DNA of 64,000 bases from Lichenicoccus sp964242335. GTDB lineage: Bacteria > Pseudomonadota > Alphaproteobacteria > Acetobacterales > Acetobacteraceae. Location of the stretch: positions 27,211 through 91,210 of the forward strand of contig CAXTAY010000013.1 of the NCBI GenBank assembly GCA_964242335.1, read 5' to 3'. Positions 8,091 to 17,190 of the stretch are shown piece by piece. A program made the position numbers and the translations under genes. The notes below the pieces were generated by a model. The model did no database searches. It was given only the letters and a program-made list of their open reading frames with translations, and was not told the origin of the DNA. Every line of letters begins with the position of its first letter. The first letter of the stretch is position 1.

Positions 8091-9224
8091 ATGAGCACCC
8101 TCACCCTGGACGACGTCTCCAAGGTCTATCCCGGCTCCAGCGAGCGTTCGGTCGACGCGGTCTCGATGGCGATACGCGACGGCGAGATCATCGCCCTGCT
8201 CGGCTCGTCGGGCTGCGGCAAGACCTCGACGCTGCGCATGGTGGCGGGCTTCGAGAGCGTCACCAGCGGCAGCATCCGCATCGGCTCGACCGTGATCAAC
8301 CGGCTGAAGCCGTCGCAGCGCAACGTCGCGATGGCGTTCGAGGGCTACGCGCTGTATCCGCCGCTGAAGGTGCGCGACAACATCGCCTTCTCGCTGCTGC
8401 GCGGCCGCACGCCGCGGGCGGAGATCGACCGGCGGGTGAACGCGGTCTCCGACATGCTCGAGATCGGCCCATTGCTGGAGAAGTACCCGCCCTCGATCTC
8501 CGGCGGCCAGCAGCAGCGCGTCAGCCTGGCGCGCGCGCTGGTGCGCGACGCCTCGGCCTACCTGCTGGACGAGCCGATGTCGCAGCTGGAGCCGCAGCTG
8601 CGCGCGCTGCTGCGCGCCCGCATCAAGGACCACATGACGCTGCAGAAGATGACCACGGTCATCGTCACCCACGACCAGACGGAGGCGATGGCGCTGTCGG
8701 ACCGGGTCGCGGTGATGGACAAGGGGATCCTGCAGCAGTTCGCCACTCCCGAGGAGCTGCGCGAGCGTCCCGCCAACCTGTTCGTGGCCTCCTTCATCGG
8801 TGAGCCGCCGATGAACCTCTACCGGGCGGAGGTGAACCGCAGCAACGCGGGCGACGAGCTGGTCGTGCTCGACGACGCCGGCGCCGGCGCCTTCCGCATC
8901 CCCTGCCAGGCAGACGAGTTCGCCGGGCGGCCGCGGCTGCGCGTCGGCATCCGGCCGCACCGGGTGCAGCTCGCGGGCGAGCACGACGGCGGCGCCGTTC
9001 CGGGAGTCGCCGTGATCGCCGGCGAGGTGCTGTCGAACCACTGGCTCGGCGACCACAGCCATGCCGGCATCGCCCTGGGCGGCTGCTTCCTGATCGCGGT
9101 CGCGGATCGGCACGTCGCCGCCCCGGTCGGCAGCCGGGCGGTGGTTAAAATCCCGCGCGACGCGATCCATATCTTCGACGACGAGACCGGCATCGCCGTG
9201 GCGCACGGGCTGCTCGGGGATTAG
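8091..9224 (+). CDS. ABC-transporter ATPase 2, MalK-like, catalytic partner
   Basis: A 377-residue MalK-type ATPase. Walker A is GSSGCGKT at 38-45, the signature is a good ISGGQ at 136-140, Walker B and catalytic Glu are Asp160-Glu161, and the switch His194 is present. Unusual points are Glu84 where the Q-loop glutamine normally sits (MAFEGYALYP) and Glu167 in the D-loop (SQLE instead of SNLD). A C-terminal TOBE-like domain follows from about residue 240. Together with ATPase 1 it should form a heterodimer in which the intact Walker B and His of this protein face the LSNGQ signature of its partner. Confidence 0.9.
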   Translation: MSTLTLDDVSKVYPGSSERSVDAVSMAIRDGEIIALLGSSGCGKTSTLRMVAGFESVTSGSIRIGSTVINRLKPSQRNVAMAFEGYALYPPLKVRDNIAFSLLRGRTPRAEIDRRVNAVSDMLEIGPLLEKYPPSISGGQQQRVSLARALVRDASAYLLDEPMSQLEPQLRALLRARIKDHMTLQKMTTVIVTHDQTEAMALSDRVAVMDKGILQQFATPEELRERPANLFVASFIGEPPMNLYRAEVNRSNAGDELVVLDDAGAGAFRIPCQADEFAGRPRLRVGIRPHRVQLAGEHDGGAVPGVAVIAGEVLSNHWLGDHSHAGIALGGCFLIAVADRHVAAPVGSRAVVKIPRDAIHIFDDETGIAVAHGLLGD

Positions 9225-9295
9225 CGGCACGCGTGCTGCGGCCCCACCTCAACCGACTAAACGGGCCGGATACATCCCGCCCCAGGAGGACCAAG

Positions 9296-9766
9296 ATGCG
9301 TATCGCGTTGGGCGGAGACAGCGCCGGGGAGCCCCTGATCCGGGCGATCGGCGAGCATCTGAAGCGGAGCGGCGAGCACGAGGTCACCGACCTGTCGCAG
9401 CCGGAGACCGAGGACGGCGAATACTACGCCCAGATGACCGACCGCGTCGCCAGCCGGATCCTGGCCGGCACCTACGACCGCGCCATCCTGTGCTGCGGCA
9501 CCGGCATCGGCGTCTCCATCTCGGCCAACAAGATCCCCGGCATACGCGCCGCACTCACGCACGACACCTATTCTGCGGAGCGCGCGGCGCTGAGCAACAA
9601 CGCCCAGATCATCACCATGGGGGCGCGGGTGATCGGCCCGGAGCTCGCCAAGTCGATCGTCAATGCCTGGCTCGCGCAGCAGTTCGATCCGCGCAGCCAC
9701 TCCGCCCCCAACGTCGAGGCGATCGACGCGCTGGACGCGAAATATGCCCGCGCCGGCGGCGGCTGA
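9296..9766 (+). CDS. RpiB/LacA/LacB-family sugar-phosphate isomerase
   Basis: A 156-residue protein with the RpiB fold signature. Catalytic Cys67 lies in CCGTGIG with Thr69 beside it, His89-Asp90 lie in THDTYSAERA, and the NNAQIITMGARVIG segment follows. The N-terminal phosphate-site motif, usually DHAG, reads DSAG here, so His is replaced by Ser. RpiB relatives act as ribose-5-phosphate, galactose-6-phosphate or, in tetritol pathways, erythrulose-4-phosphate isomerases (DerI). As last gene of the polyol cassette it should convert the DhaKL product to an aldose phosphate for central metabolism. ATG 9296 is preceded by an AGGAGG ribosome-binding site. Confidence 0.88.
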   Translation: MRIALGGDSAGEPLIRAIGEHLKRSGEHEVTDLSQPETEDGEYYAQMTDRVASRILAGTYDRAILCCGTGIGVSISANKIPGIRAALTHDTYSAERAALSNNAQIITMGARVIGPELAKSIVNAWLAQQFDPRSHSAPNVEAIDALDAKYARAGGG

Positions 9767-9781
9767 GCCGGCAGCAGCGGC

Positions 9782-11731
9782 TCATCGCTCCGCGGCGGTC
9801 TGTCCCGGCGCGGGCGGACGCGACCGGCCGCCCTTCCTGCCGTCCGCCGGCCCGGTCGGCGGCCGCCACTCGCCGCGCTGACGTGCGGTCCAGGCATAGC
9901 GCGGATCGCCCTCGAGCAGGCCGACATGGTCGGCCAGACGATGCCGTTCCAGCCAGCCGATCGCCGCCTCCAGCTCCGCCAGCGTCATCTCGGCGCGGCC
10001 GCGGCCCGTCACCCGCTTCAGCACCGCGTTGTAGCGATGGTACAGCCCCTGCCCGCGCGGTGCCCGCAGCGCCCCCTCGTCCTCGACCGCCTGCATCGCG
10101 ATCAGCTCGCCCACCCGGGCGCGGCGGCGGCGCTCGGCCAGGGAGGGCGGCTCCAGCAGCTCGGTCTGCGCCGTCTCGTGCTCGGGGCGCTGCATCGCCA
10201 GGTGCGGCCCGGGCTTCAGGATCGCGTAGCGCAGCGCCAGGGCGTTGCTCTGCAGCGGCACCAGCCCGTCGCGCCCCTCCCGCTCGTCCAGCTGCTCGCG
10301 CAGCCAGATCGGCAGCGTGCCCTGCCGCGTCGCCGGCTTGGGCTGGCGCGCCAGCGTGCCCTGCTCGGTCTCCATGCGCAGGCGGAAGCGGGCGAACAGC
10401 GGGTCGTCGGGGTGGAACACCAGGGCGCGCTGGGTGGCGTAGTCGCCGGCATGCGGATCCACCCGCGTCGCGCGCGCGACCATCTGCTCCAGCCACGGCC
10501 GGCTGCGTATGTGGGTGAGTGCCGCGACCACCGCCACTTCCGGCGCGTCCAGCCCCTCGTAAGCCATCGCCACCGTCACCAGCACGCTCGGCTCGGCCTG
10601 CCGCCGGAAGCTCGCCAGGCTCTCGTGCGCGTCGGCCTCGCTCGACGTCGCCAGCCGCACCGTGTCCGCCTGCGCCGGCGGCACCCAGCCCTGCAGCTGC
10701 TCCAGGTAGAGGCGCGCGACCCCCTGGTCGGGCGCCACCACCAGCAGCTTGCCTAATCCGCGCGCCGGCGCGTCGGCGGCCAGCTCGCGGGTGCGCCGGC
10801 GCCGCGCGCGCAGCGAGCGGGTGGCGCGGAACGCCTGGCGCAGCATCTCGGTGGCGAAGCCGGTGCGCAGCGCGGTGAACAGCGCCGGCCGGGTGGTCTC
10901 GGTCGGCCAGTGGTTGAACAGCCGGTGCGGGCCGCACGGCGTGCCGGCCTCGTCGAGCCAGCTCGCCTCGCCGTCGAGCGCGCCGAACAGCACCGGCAGC
11001 ACCGCGCGGTCGGCCAGCGCCTGCGCCCGGCTGTAGCCCACCACCGCCCAGCCGGGTGCGGCGAGATCGACCTCGCGGGTGGCGCTGCGCGGTCCGCGCC
11101 GGTAGGGCAGCCAGAGGATGCCGCGTCCGTCGGCGCGCTCCAGCGTGCCGGACAGCAGCAGGCGCAGGCGCGCGGTCTCCAGCAGCGGCAGCAGCGCCCG
11201 GCTCCAGCTCGAGGCGTCGTCCTGGCCGGCCCCAGCCTCGCCGGATACCTCACCCAACACCTCGCCCGCCGCCCTACCCGTCGCCTCCGACAGCGCCGGC
11301 AGGTGATGCATCTCGTCGACCACCAGCAGGTAGCGGGCGCGCCGGAACTCGGCGAGGTGCAGCGCCGGTGCCGCGGCGATGCCCTGGTAGGTGGTGACGT
11401 AGCCGGCGAGGCCGCGGCTCGGGTCGGCGGCGTTCTCGGCGGCGCGCACCGAGCAGGCATGACCGAGCCGCGAGCGCCACAGCCCGTCGGTGAACGCCTC
11501 CTCCGCCTGCAGCCGCAGGCTGTCGCGCGGCACCACCCAGCAGACGCGGTCGATGATTCCGGCCTCGATCAGCCGCGCCGCCGCGATCACCGGCAGCAGC
11601 GACTTGCCGCCACCCGGCGTCACCGCGGCCAGGATGTCGGCGACGTCTGACGCCTCCCCGGCGGCGATCGCGCCGACGATCGCGGCGAGCTGGGCCTGAT
11701 GCGTGCGCAGGAAGCCGCTCGGTGAGGACAA
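9782..11731 (-). CDS. Superfamily 2 DEAD/DEAH-box helicase family protein
   Basis: A 649-residue SF2 translocase read from a TTG start (no ATG is available nearby; the frame stays open upstream, so the start is uncertain). Walker A is TPGGGKS at 38-44, the DExH box is DEMH at 139-142, motif III is SGT at 194-196, and motif VI reads MVARATRVD in the second RecA domain. The C-terminal 150 residues are charged and Arg-rich with no recognised domain. Substrate and partners are unknown, and no methylase, nuclease or restriction gene is adjacent. It converges on the rpiB-like gene with only 15 bases between. Confidence 0.8.
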   Translation of the reverse strand: MSSPSGFLRTHQAQLAAIVGAIAAGEASDVADILAAVTPGGGKSLLPVIAAARLIEAGIIDRVCWVVPRDSLRLQAEEAFTDGLWRSRLGHACSVRAAENAADPSRGLAGYVTTYQGIAAAPALHLAEFRRARYLLVVDEMHHLPALSEATGRAAGEVLGEVSGEAGAGQDDASSWSRALLPLLETARLRLLLSGTLERADGRGILWLPYRRGPRSATREVDLAAPGWAVVGYSRAQALADRAVLPVLFGALDGEASWLDEAGTPCGPHRLFNHWPTETTRPALFTALRTGFATEMLRQAFRATRSLRARRRRTRELAADAPARGLGKLLVVAPDQGVARLYLEQLQGWVPPAQADTVRLATSSEADAHESLASFRRQAEPSVLVTVAMAYEGLDAPEVAVVAALTHIRSRPWLEQMVARATRVDPHAGDYATQRALVFHPDDPLFARFRLRMETEQGTLARQPKPATRQGTLPIWLREQLDEREGRDGLVPLQSNALALRYAILKPGPHLAMQRPEHETAQTELLEPPSLAERRRRARVGELIAMQAVEDEGALRAPRGQGLYHRYNAVLKRVTGRGRAEMTLAELEAAIGWLERHRLADHVGLLEGDPRYAWTARQRGEWRPPTGPADGRKGGRSRPPAPGQTAAER

Positions 11732-11867
11732 CGTGGCGCTCCACCAGGTCGTGCGGGATGGGTTCCGCGTCCCGAGGCAGGTCCCGGTCGCCGTGCCGGC
11801 AGAGTGTGGACGATCTCCGCGCGGTTCAGCAACCGTGCGGCGTCAAAATGTTATGACAGCGCGCGCC

Positions 11868-13571
11868 TCATCCGCCGCAGGCCGCGTGCGACGTCGTCGT
11901 GGTGACCCGGTAGAGTGCGGCGGAACCGCTGCGCGCGCGGAGCTGCAGCTCGGCCGGCAGCGGAGTGTCGGGATGCTGGTGCAGGATGAGCACGTAGTCG
12001 TAACGGTGGCGCCAGTCCGTCAGCTGCGACGGCCAGCGGTTGCTGCCGGCGACCGGGGGGCTGTCCGGTCCGAGCCGAAGCTGCTGCGTCAGCGGCAGGT
12101 AGCCGTCGTTCTGCTGCATCCGGTCGAAGGGCGGTCGCACCTCCAGCGGCTGCTTGCCGGTCTGGGCGAAGATCATCGGCCAGTAGGCGCGCCGCTCCAT
12201 CATTACCCAGGCGGGAAGGTTGGCGTAGGCGACGCCGTTGTAGAACATGCGCGAGACGGCGGGCTCGTCCCGCTCGGCCATCCAGGCGTTGCTGCCGTCG
12301 CGCGTGGCCAGCACGCGGCTGCAGGGTGCCACCTCCTGGGTCACCGAGCGCAGATCCTGCAGCACCGGCTGCTGCCGGCTCCACACCGAGGCGGTGCCGG
12401 CGGCGTGGAACAGCGTCAGGGCGACGACCGCCACCGCGGCCGCGGTGCCGACGGGACGCGGCAGCGACGGCCGGATGCCGGCGATGCACAGCAGCACGAC
12501 GGGGAGTGCGAGGCGCGGATAGACCATGCCGTTATCGATCGCCGTGCTGGGCAGCACCAGGAAGGCGACGAACAGGATGGCGGCCGCCAGCAGCGGCTCC
12601 GGCCTGAGGAACAGTGAGCGGCGGATGATCGCCAGCAGCGGGATCGCCGCCAGCACCAACGCGGCGATCAGGTCGAGCTCGCGGTTCGGCGCGCCGACGG
12701 TGCCGATCAGCCAGAGCAGGCGCATCTTCGGCTCGGCGAGGAACCCGTGCTGCGCGAGCTGCTCCAGGAACAGCCGGCCCTGGTCGGGACTCGAATAGGT
12801 GTTGGAAGGTCCCAGCAGCTTGTAGGTCAGGAACGGCAGCACCGTCGCGGCCAGCAGCGACAGGGTGCTGGGCACCAGCTGCGCCGGGAGGGTGCGCCAA
12901 CGCGCCTCGCCGGACCCATGCAGCACCCGCCACAGCCGGACCAGCTCGATCGAGCCGCAGAGCAGGGCCAGGATCGCGAAGGCGAAGACGTGGCAGAGCA
13001 GGCAGGCGAGGCCGGCGAGCAGGGCGAAGCCGACGCGGATCGGCAGCCGTCGCGGCGTCAGCGCGATCCAGAACGCGGTGGCCCAGAGCGCCACGCCGAG
13101 GCCGAACAGGTAGTTGAGGAAGCCGTTGGTCAGGACGAAGTTGTACGCGGTGAGCGCGCTGACGTACGGCCAGAGGGAAGGCCGGAACAGGGCGCGATGC
13201 AGCGCGATCGTCCCCGACACGCACAGCGATGCGGCCGCGGCCGCGAACAGGCTGCCGGCGGCGCCGAGCGGCAGGATCCGGGCCAGCGGCGGGACGATGA
13301 GGTCCATCGCCAGGTTCGGGAAGAACGCCCAGTGCACGCGATACATGGCGTTGAAGGCGGGGTCGTTGCCGTGCGCGGCGAGGATGCCCATGCGCGCCAG
13401 ATGATTGGGGTAGTCCAGCAGCGGCAGGACGCTGGTGGTCCCGAACGGCAGGATGATGATCAGGCCGAGCACGAGGTTGGCCAGCCAGATCCGGGCTCGG
13501 TCCGCCGTCACGACTCGGAACTGCGGCTCCGCGGTGGCGGGCACGCTCAACATCGCGGAACTGGTCTTCAT
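11868..13571 (-). CDS. Polytopic membrane protein, probable GT-C-type glycosyltransferase
   Basis: A 567-residue protein starting at ATG 13571. An N-terminal cytoplasmic stretch is followed by about ten hydrophobic segments (first NLVLGLIIILPFG) and a soluble C-terminal domain of about 170 residues that ends in DYVLILHQHP and a small strand-rich tail. The layout of a long loop after the first helix plus a periplasmic C-terminal domain resembles polyprenyl-phosphate-sugar-using GT-C enzymes. No clear DD/DE catalytic motif was found, so the activity is inferred. It lies downstream of the surface-glycan block on the same strand. Confidence 0.6.
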   Translation of the reverse strand: MKTSSAMLSVPATAEPQFRVVTADRARIWLANLVLGLIIILPFGTTSVLPLLDYPNHLARMGILAAHGNDPAFNAMYRVHWAFFPNLAMDLIVPPLARILPLGAAGSLFAAAAASLCVSGTIALHRALFRPSLWPYVSALTAYNFVLTNGFLNYLFGLGVALWATAFWIALTPRRLPIRVGFALLAGLACLLCHVFAFAILALLCGSIELVRLWRVLHGSGEARWRTLPAQLVPSTLSLLAATVLPFLTYKLLGPSNTYSSPDQGRLFLEQLAQHGFLAEPKMRLLWLIGTVGAPNRELDLIAALVLAAIPLLAIIRRSLFLRPEPLLAAAILFVAFLVLPSTAIDNGMVYPRLALPVVLLCIAGIRPSLPRPVGTAAAVAVVALTLFHAAGTASVWSRQQPVLQDLRSVTQEVAPCSRVLATRDGSNAWMAERDEPAVSRMFYNGVAYANLPAWVMMERRAYWPMIFAQTGKQPLEVRPPFDRMQQNDGYLPLTQQLRLGPDSPPVAGSNRWPSQLTDWRHRYDYVLILHQHPDTPLPAELQLRARSGSAALYRVTTTTSHAACGG

Positions 13572-13710
13572 GCACCGACATCCAGATGGTCGCGGATCTC
13601 TACAGGGCTGAAGATCCGGCCCGTCATCAATAAACAATCAACTGTGGCTGGAAGGCGCATAGAGGCGTCGCGCGCAGCACCCGAGGGTGTCCGAGCCGCC
13701 GCGAGATGCT

Positions 13711-14814
13711 TCAGTGTATCTTGCGCATCAACTCGTCGGCGATCGCCAGGCTCGCCGTCAGTCCCGGACTCTCGATGCCCAGCAGGTTGACCAGGCCGGC
13801 GATGCCGTGATCGTCGGGCCCCTCGATGCGGAAGTCGGGCATCGGCTGGTCGGGCCCGTGGATCTTTGGCCGTATGCCCGCGTAGTCCGGCACCAGCGCC
13901 GCGTCGGGCAGTGCGGGCCAGTAGCGTCGGATCGCCTCGTAGAACACCGCGGCACGTTCCGGATCGACCGAGAGCTGATGCTCGTCGGCGACCCACTCGA
14001 TATCCGGGCCGAAGCGCATGCGTCCGGCGAGGTCGATCGTGGCGTGCACGCCGAGGCTCGCCGCGCCGGGTGCCGGATAGACCAGGCGGGAGAACGGCGG
14101 CCGTCCCTGCAGCGAGAAATAGCTCCCCTTGGCGAAGTGCTGCGCCACCGGACGGTGCGTCGGATAGCCGGCGAGCCCCGCTACCAGGGGCGGCGCGCCG
14201 TGCCCGGCGGCGTTCACCACCACGCCGGCCTTGACGATTGTGGGCTCCAGACCGCCGGTCTGCAGCACGATCCCGTCTGGCTCGGCGTGCCAGTGCTCGA
14301 CCGGGGTCGCGTAGGCGATCATGCCGCCGTCGTTCTCGAGATCGCCGATCAGGGCGAGCATGTAGCCGTGGCTGTCCAGGATGCCGGTCGAGGGCGACAG
14401 GTAGGCCGCACTGCAGCGCAGTTCCGGCTCCAGCTCGCGCGCCTCTGCCGCGTCCAGCTTGCGCAGGTCACCGACGCCGTTCGCCGCCGCGTGCGCGGCG
14501 ATCGCGTCCAGCCGGGACTCGTCCGGTGCGCCGTTCGCGACCAGCAGCTTGCCGCAGCGCCGGTGGGCGACGCCGTGCTCCTGGAGGAACTCGTAGAGCA
14601 GGTGGCGGCCGGCGACGCAGAGCCGCGCCTTGGCGGAGCCGGCCGGATAGTAGATCCCGGCATGGATCACCTCGCTGTTGCGCGACGACGAGGCGGTGCC
14701 GAACGAGAGCTCGCGCTCGACCACCAGCGTCTCGCGCCCGCTGCGCGCCAGAGCGCGTGCCGCGGCCAAGCCGACGGCGCCGGCGCCGATGACGATCGCG
14801 TCGACCTGGTTCAT
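13711..14814 (-). CDS. FAD-dependent oxidoreductase, L-2-hydroxyglutarate dehydrogenase-like
   Basis: A 367-residue protein of the DAO/GlpO fold. The FAD-binding motif IGAGAVGLAAARAL is at the N-terminus when read from ATG 14814, followed by the dinucleotide-binding acid in VVERE. SSRNSEVIHAGIYYP is the characteristic stretch of L2HGDH/LhgO-type enzymes, and the C-terminal GLVNLLGIESPGLTASLAI completes the FAD site. Such enzymes oxidise a 2-hydroxy acid. A link to glycan synthesis is suggested only by position, 54 bases after the PAP2 gene in the same direction. An earlier in-frame start at 14853 is possible but adds only charged residues. Confidence 0.82.
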   Translation of the reverse strand: MNQVDAIVIGAGAVGLAAARALARSGRETLVVERELSFGTASSSRNSEVIHAGIYYPAGSAKARLCVAGRHLLYEFLQEHGVAHRRCGKLLVANGAPDESRLDAIAAHAAANGVGDLRKLDAAEARELEPELRCSAAYLSPSTGILDSHGYMLALIGDLENDGGMIAYATPVEHWHAEPDGIVLQTGGLEPTIVKAGVVVNAAGHGAPPLVAGLAGYPTHRPVAQHFAKGSYFSLQGRPPFSRLVYPAPGAASLGVHATIDLAGRMRFGPDIEWVADEHQLSVDPERAAVFYEAIRRYWPALPDAALVPDYAGIRPKIHGPDQPMPDFRIEGPDDHGIAGLVNLLGIESPGLTASLAIADELMRKIH

Positions 14815-14868
14815 GCGCCGTGGTTCATCAGCCGGGGCGCGGCTCCGCCGCATTCCGGCTCATGACGC

Positions 14869-15549
14869 TCAGCGTCGCGCGGCGGCGCAGCGGACGGCAT
14901 AACCGACGGAGCCGCCCACCAGCAGGCCGCCGAACAGGTCGGAGACGAAATGCGCCTGCTGGGTGACCAGCCCGTAGCAGGCGGCGAGCCCCGCTGCGAG
15001 CAGCGGCAGCATCAGCCAGCGCGACCGCGCCCACAGGAATGGCCCGATCGCGCCCATCGCCGTCATGTGGCCGGACGGGAAGGAGCCGGACAGGTAGGCG
15101 TAGAAGTTCCGCCATTGCTGGTCGTACCAGCGCAGCGGCGGGATGCGGCCGAACCACACCTTGAGGAGGTCGGTGAGCGTGATCGCGATGCAGACGCTGA
15201 TCGAGGCCAGCAGCAGCTGCCGCCAGATCCCGCCCAGCCGTCCGACGAAGGCGGACCAGGCGCCCAGCAGCACGGTGCCGGCGGCGGCGGCCAGGATCAC
15301 CAGCTCGGGGATGTGCACCATGCGCCGGGCGTCGTGGGAGAAGGTGACCCGCTGGTGCACGTAGCGGGCGACCGGATGGTCAAGCCCGACCCCGGACAGC
15401 ACGACCAGCAGCGTCCCGAGGCCGGCCCACAGTACCCAGCGCGCGAACGGGGCCTGCAACGCCGCCACGGCGGCATGACGACCACCTAGCGCAGCCGCAC
15501 CCGGCCGTGCGCCGACCAGCACGGTGTCAGCCGGCATGCGGTGGCTCAT
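14869..15549 (-). CDS. PAP2-family membrane phosphatase
   Basis: A 226-residue protein with about six hydrophobic segments. The three PAP2 catalytic motifs are visible: KVWFGRIPP (variant of KxxxxxxRP), SGSFPSGHM and the final HFVSDLFGG. These enzymes dephosphorylate lipid phosphates such as undecaprenyl pyrophosphate or phosphatidate at the membrane. Between a GT-C gene and an FAD oxidoreductase gene in a glycan block, recycling or processing of a lipid carrier is a reasonable role. The start codon overlaps the end of the GT-C gene by 23 bases; a second ATG at 15537 would reduce that to 11. Confidence 0.85.
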   Translation of the reverse strand: MSHRMPADTVLVGARPGAAALGGRHAAVAALQAPFARWVLWAGLGTLLVVLSGVGLDHPVARYVHQRVTFSHDARRMVHIPELVILAAAAGTVLLGAWSAFVGRLGGIWRQLLLASISVCIAITLTDLLKVWFGRIPPLRWYDQQWRNFYAYLSGSFPSGHMTAMGAIGPFLWARSRWLMLPLLAAGLAACYGLVTQQAHFVSDLFGGLLVGGSVGYAVRCAAARR

Positions 15550-17155
15550 GCTGTGTCTCGGGCTGTGTCTGGGGTCTTGCCCCAGGTGCGATGCCGGTCG
15601 AGCTCTCGGCGAGGGGGCGGATCGGCTTCACGCCGTAGACGGTCCAGTCGTTGAACGCAGCCACGCGGGCGAGGCGCGCACTCTTGTCCAGTCCGGCGAT
15701 GAAGGCCGGGTTGCGCACCACCAGGAAGGCGACATGGTTCGCCGCGAGCGCCTGCGGGGTGCCGCCGTGGTCGAGGCCGAAGCGATCGGTCAGCAGGCCG
15801 GCGACGTCGGCATGTCCGGCATAGGCGGCGCGCATCGGCTCGTAGAAGCCGATCCGCACCGGGTCGCCCTGCGCGGTCAGGATCAGCCGGTCGGGGAAGC
15901 GCGAGAAGGCGAGCACGTCGAGGTAGTCGAGGTTGGTGGAGCTGTCGACCACCACCGATGCGTCCGGCGACGCGGCCAGCCTCTCGTCGAGGAAGCGGGC
16001 GAGCGCGTGTTCCTGATGCGCGTGCAGGGTCTCGTTGTTGCGCAGCCCGTCATGGGTGTACCACAGGCTGCGCACCCCCATCGGCAGGATCGCCAGCAGC
16101 AGCAGCACCGCCAGCACCGGACCCGGCAGCCGCGCGCGGTCGCGCAGGATGAGCCCGATCCGCCACGCGACGTAGGCGTCGAACGGCAGCATCATCAGCG
16201 TCCAGACGCCGCTGGTGCGCCAAGTGGCCGCCGTCGGGATGCTGAAGGTGACGGTCGTGTAGACGCTGAACACCAGCAGCGGCACCCCGAACAGCAGCGT
16301 CCAGAGCCGGATCGTGGCGTCGCGCATCGAGAGCCAGACCAGGGCCGCGAGCCCGAGCAGGGTCAGCGGGTTCCAGATCATGTCCTGGATGAAGAAGCGC
16401 AGCGGCGACCATTTCACCGCATAGGCGTAGTTGCGCCCGAACACGCCGATGAACTGCTGTGCCGCGACGTTGATGTTGCTCAGCGAGCCGTACCACGCGT
16501 ACGAGTTCAGCGCCCAAAGCGCCGGGAAGATGAACAGCACGAAGGAGGCGCCGCACAGCATGGGGAACGGCAGCTCGCGCCGGACCAGGCCGCGATAGAG
16601 CAGCAGCACTTCGAGAAACAGGGCGAACAGGCCGGCCTCGAAGCGGACGCTCTCGGCGAGCAGCACGCAGGCGCAGCCCAGGAACAGGGCCCCCGGGCGC
16701 TGTGCCCGTATCCACTCGGCGATGAACGCGGCCGCCGAGATCACGAACAGGAAGTAGTAGATGTCCGACAGCGGCACGACGCTGAACAGCAGCCGCTGCG
16801 GCGCCAGCACCGCGAGGACGACGGCGATCAGGCTGATCCGGCGGTCCTGGAACAGGGCGGTGGCGAGCCGCGCCAGCGCCAGCAGGCCGAGCAGCCCGGC
16901 GAGGCAGACCAGTACACGTGGGGTGACGAAGATGGACGGGAACAGCTTCAGGGCGCTGCCGACGAACAGCTTGTAGAACGGCGGCCACAGGAACGGCTCG
17001 AGCGCGTTCGACCAGGACATGTGCCAGGCGGTCAGGATCCTGGCACTCTCGTCCGAGGTCAGCCGGAACAGCCCGGCGCCGAACAGGCCGAGCTGCACCA
17101 GCAGGGCCGCCAGCACGATCAGCCCGAGCGAGAGCAGGTAGCCACGCCGCGTCAT
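15527..17155 (-). CDS. GT-C membrane glycosyltransferase (PMT/ArnT-like, GT39 type)
   Basis: A 542-residue polytopic protein starting at ATG 17155, with about eleven hydrophobic helices and a soluble C-terminal part. The first outer loop contains an acidic pair, LTSDESAR, at the place where GT39 and ArnT enzymes carry the catalytic Asp-Glu. WPPFYKLF follows, similar to the family's second conserved stretch. It should transfer a sugar from a polyprenyl phosphate on the outer face of the inner membrane. The gene is 35 bases downstream of the 2OG-oxygenase gene in the same transcript. Donor and acceptor are unknown. Confidence 0.7.
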   Translation of the reverse strand: MTRRGYLLSLGLIVLAALLVQLGLFGAGLFRLTSDESARILTAWHMSWSNALEPFLWPPFYKLFVGSALKLFPSIFVTPRVLVCLAGLLGLLALARLATALFQDRRISLIAVVLAVLAPQRLLFSVVPLSDIYYFLFVISAAAFIAEWIRAQRPGALFLGCACVLLAESVRFEAGLFALFLEVLLLYRGLVRRELPFPMLCGASFVLFIFPALWALNSYAWYGSLSNINVAAQQFIGVFGRNYAYAVKWSPLRFFIQDMIWNPLTLLGLAALVWLSMRDATIRLWTLLFGVPLLVFSVYTTVTFSIPTAATWRTSGVWTLMMLPFDAYVAWRIGLILRDRARLPGPVLAVLLLLAILPMGVRSLWYTHDGLRNNETLHAHQEHALARFLDERLAASPDASVVVDSSTNLDYLDVLAFSRFPDRLILTAQGDPVRIGFYEPMRAAYAGHADVAGLLTDRFGLDHGGTPQALAANHVAFLVVRNPAFIAGLDKSARLARVAAFNDWTVYGVKPIRPLAESSTGIAPGARPQTQPETQHEPPHAG

Positions 17156-17190
17156 CGATGGGTTCCCTGCGATCGGACGCGAGAGCGGCG

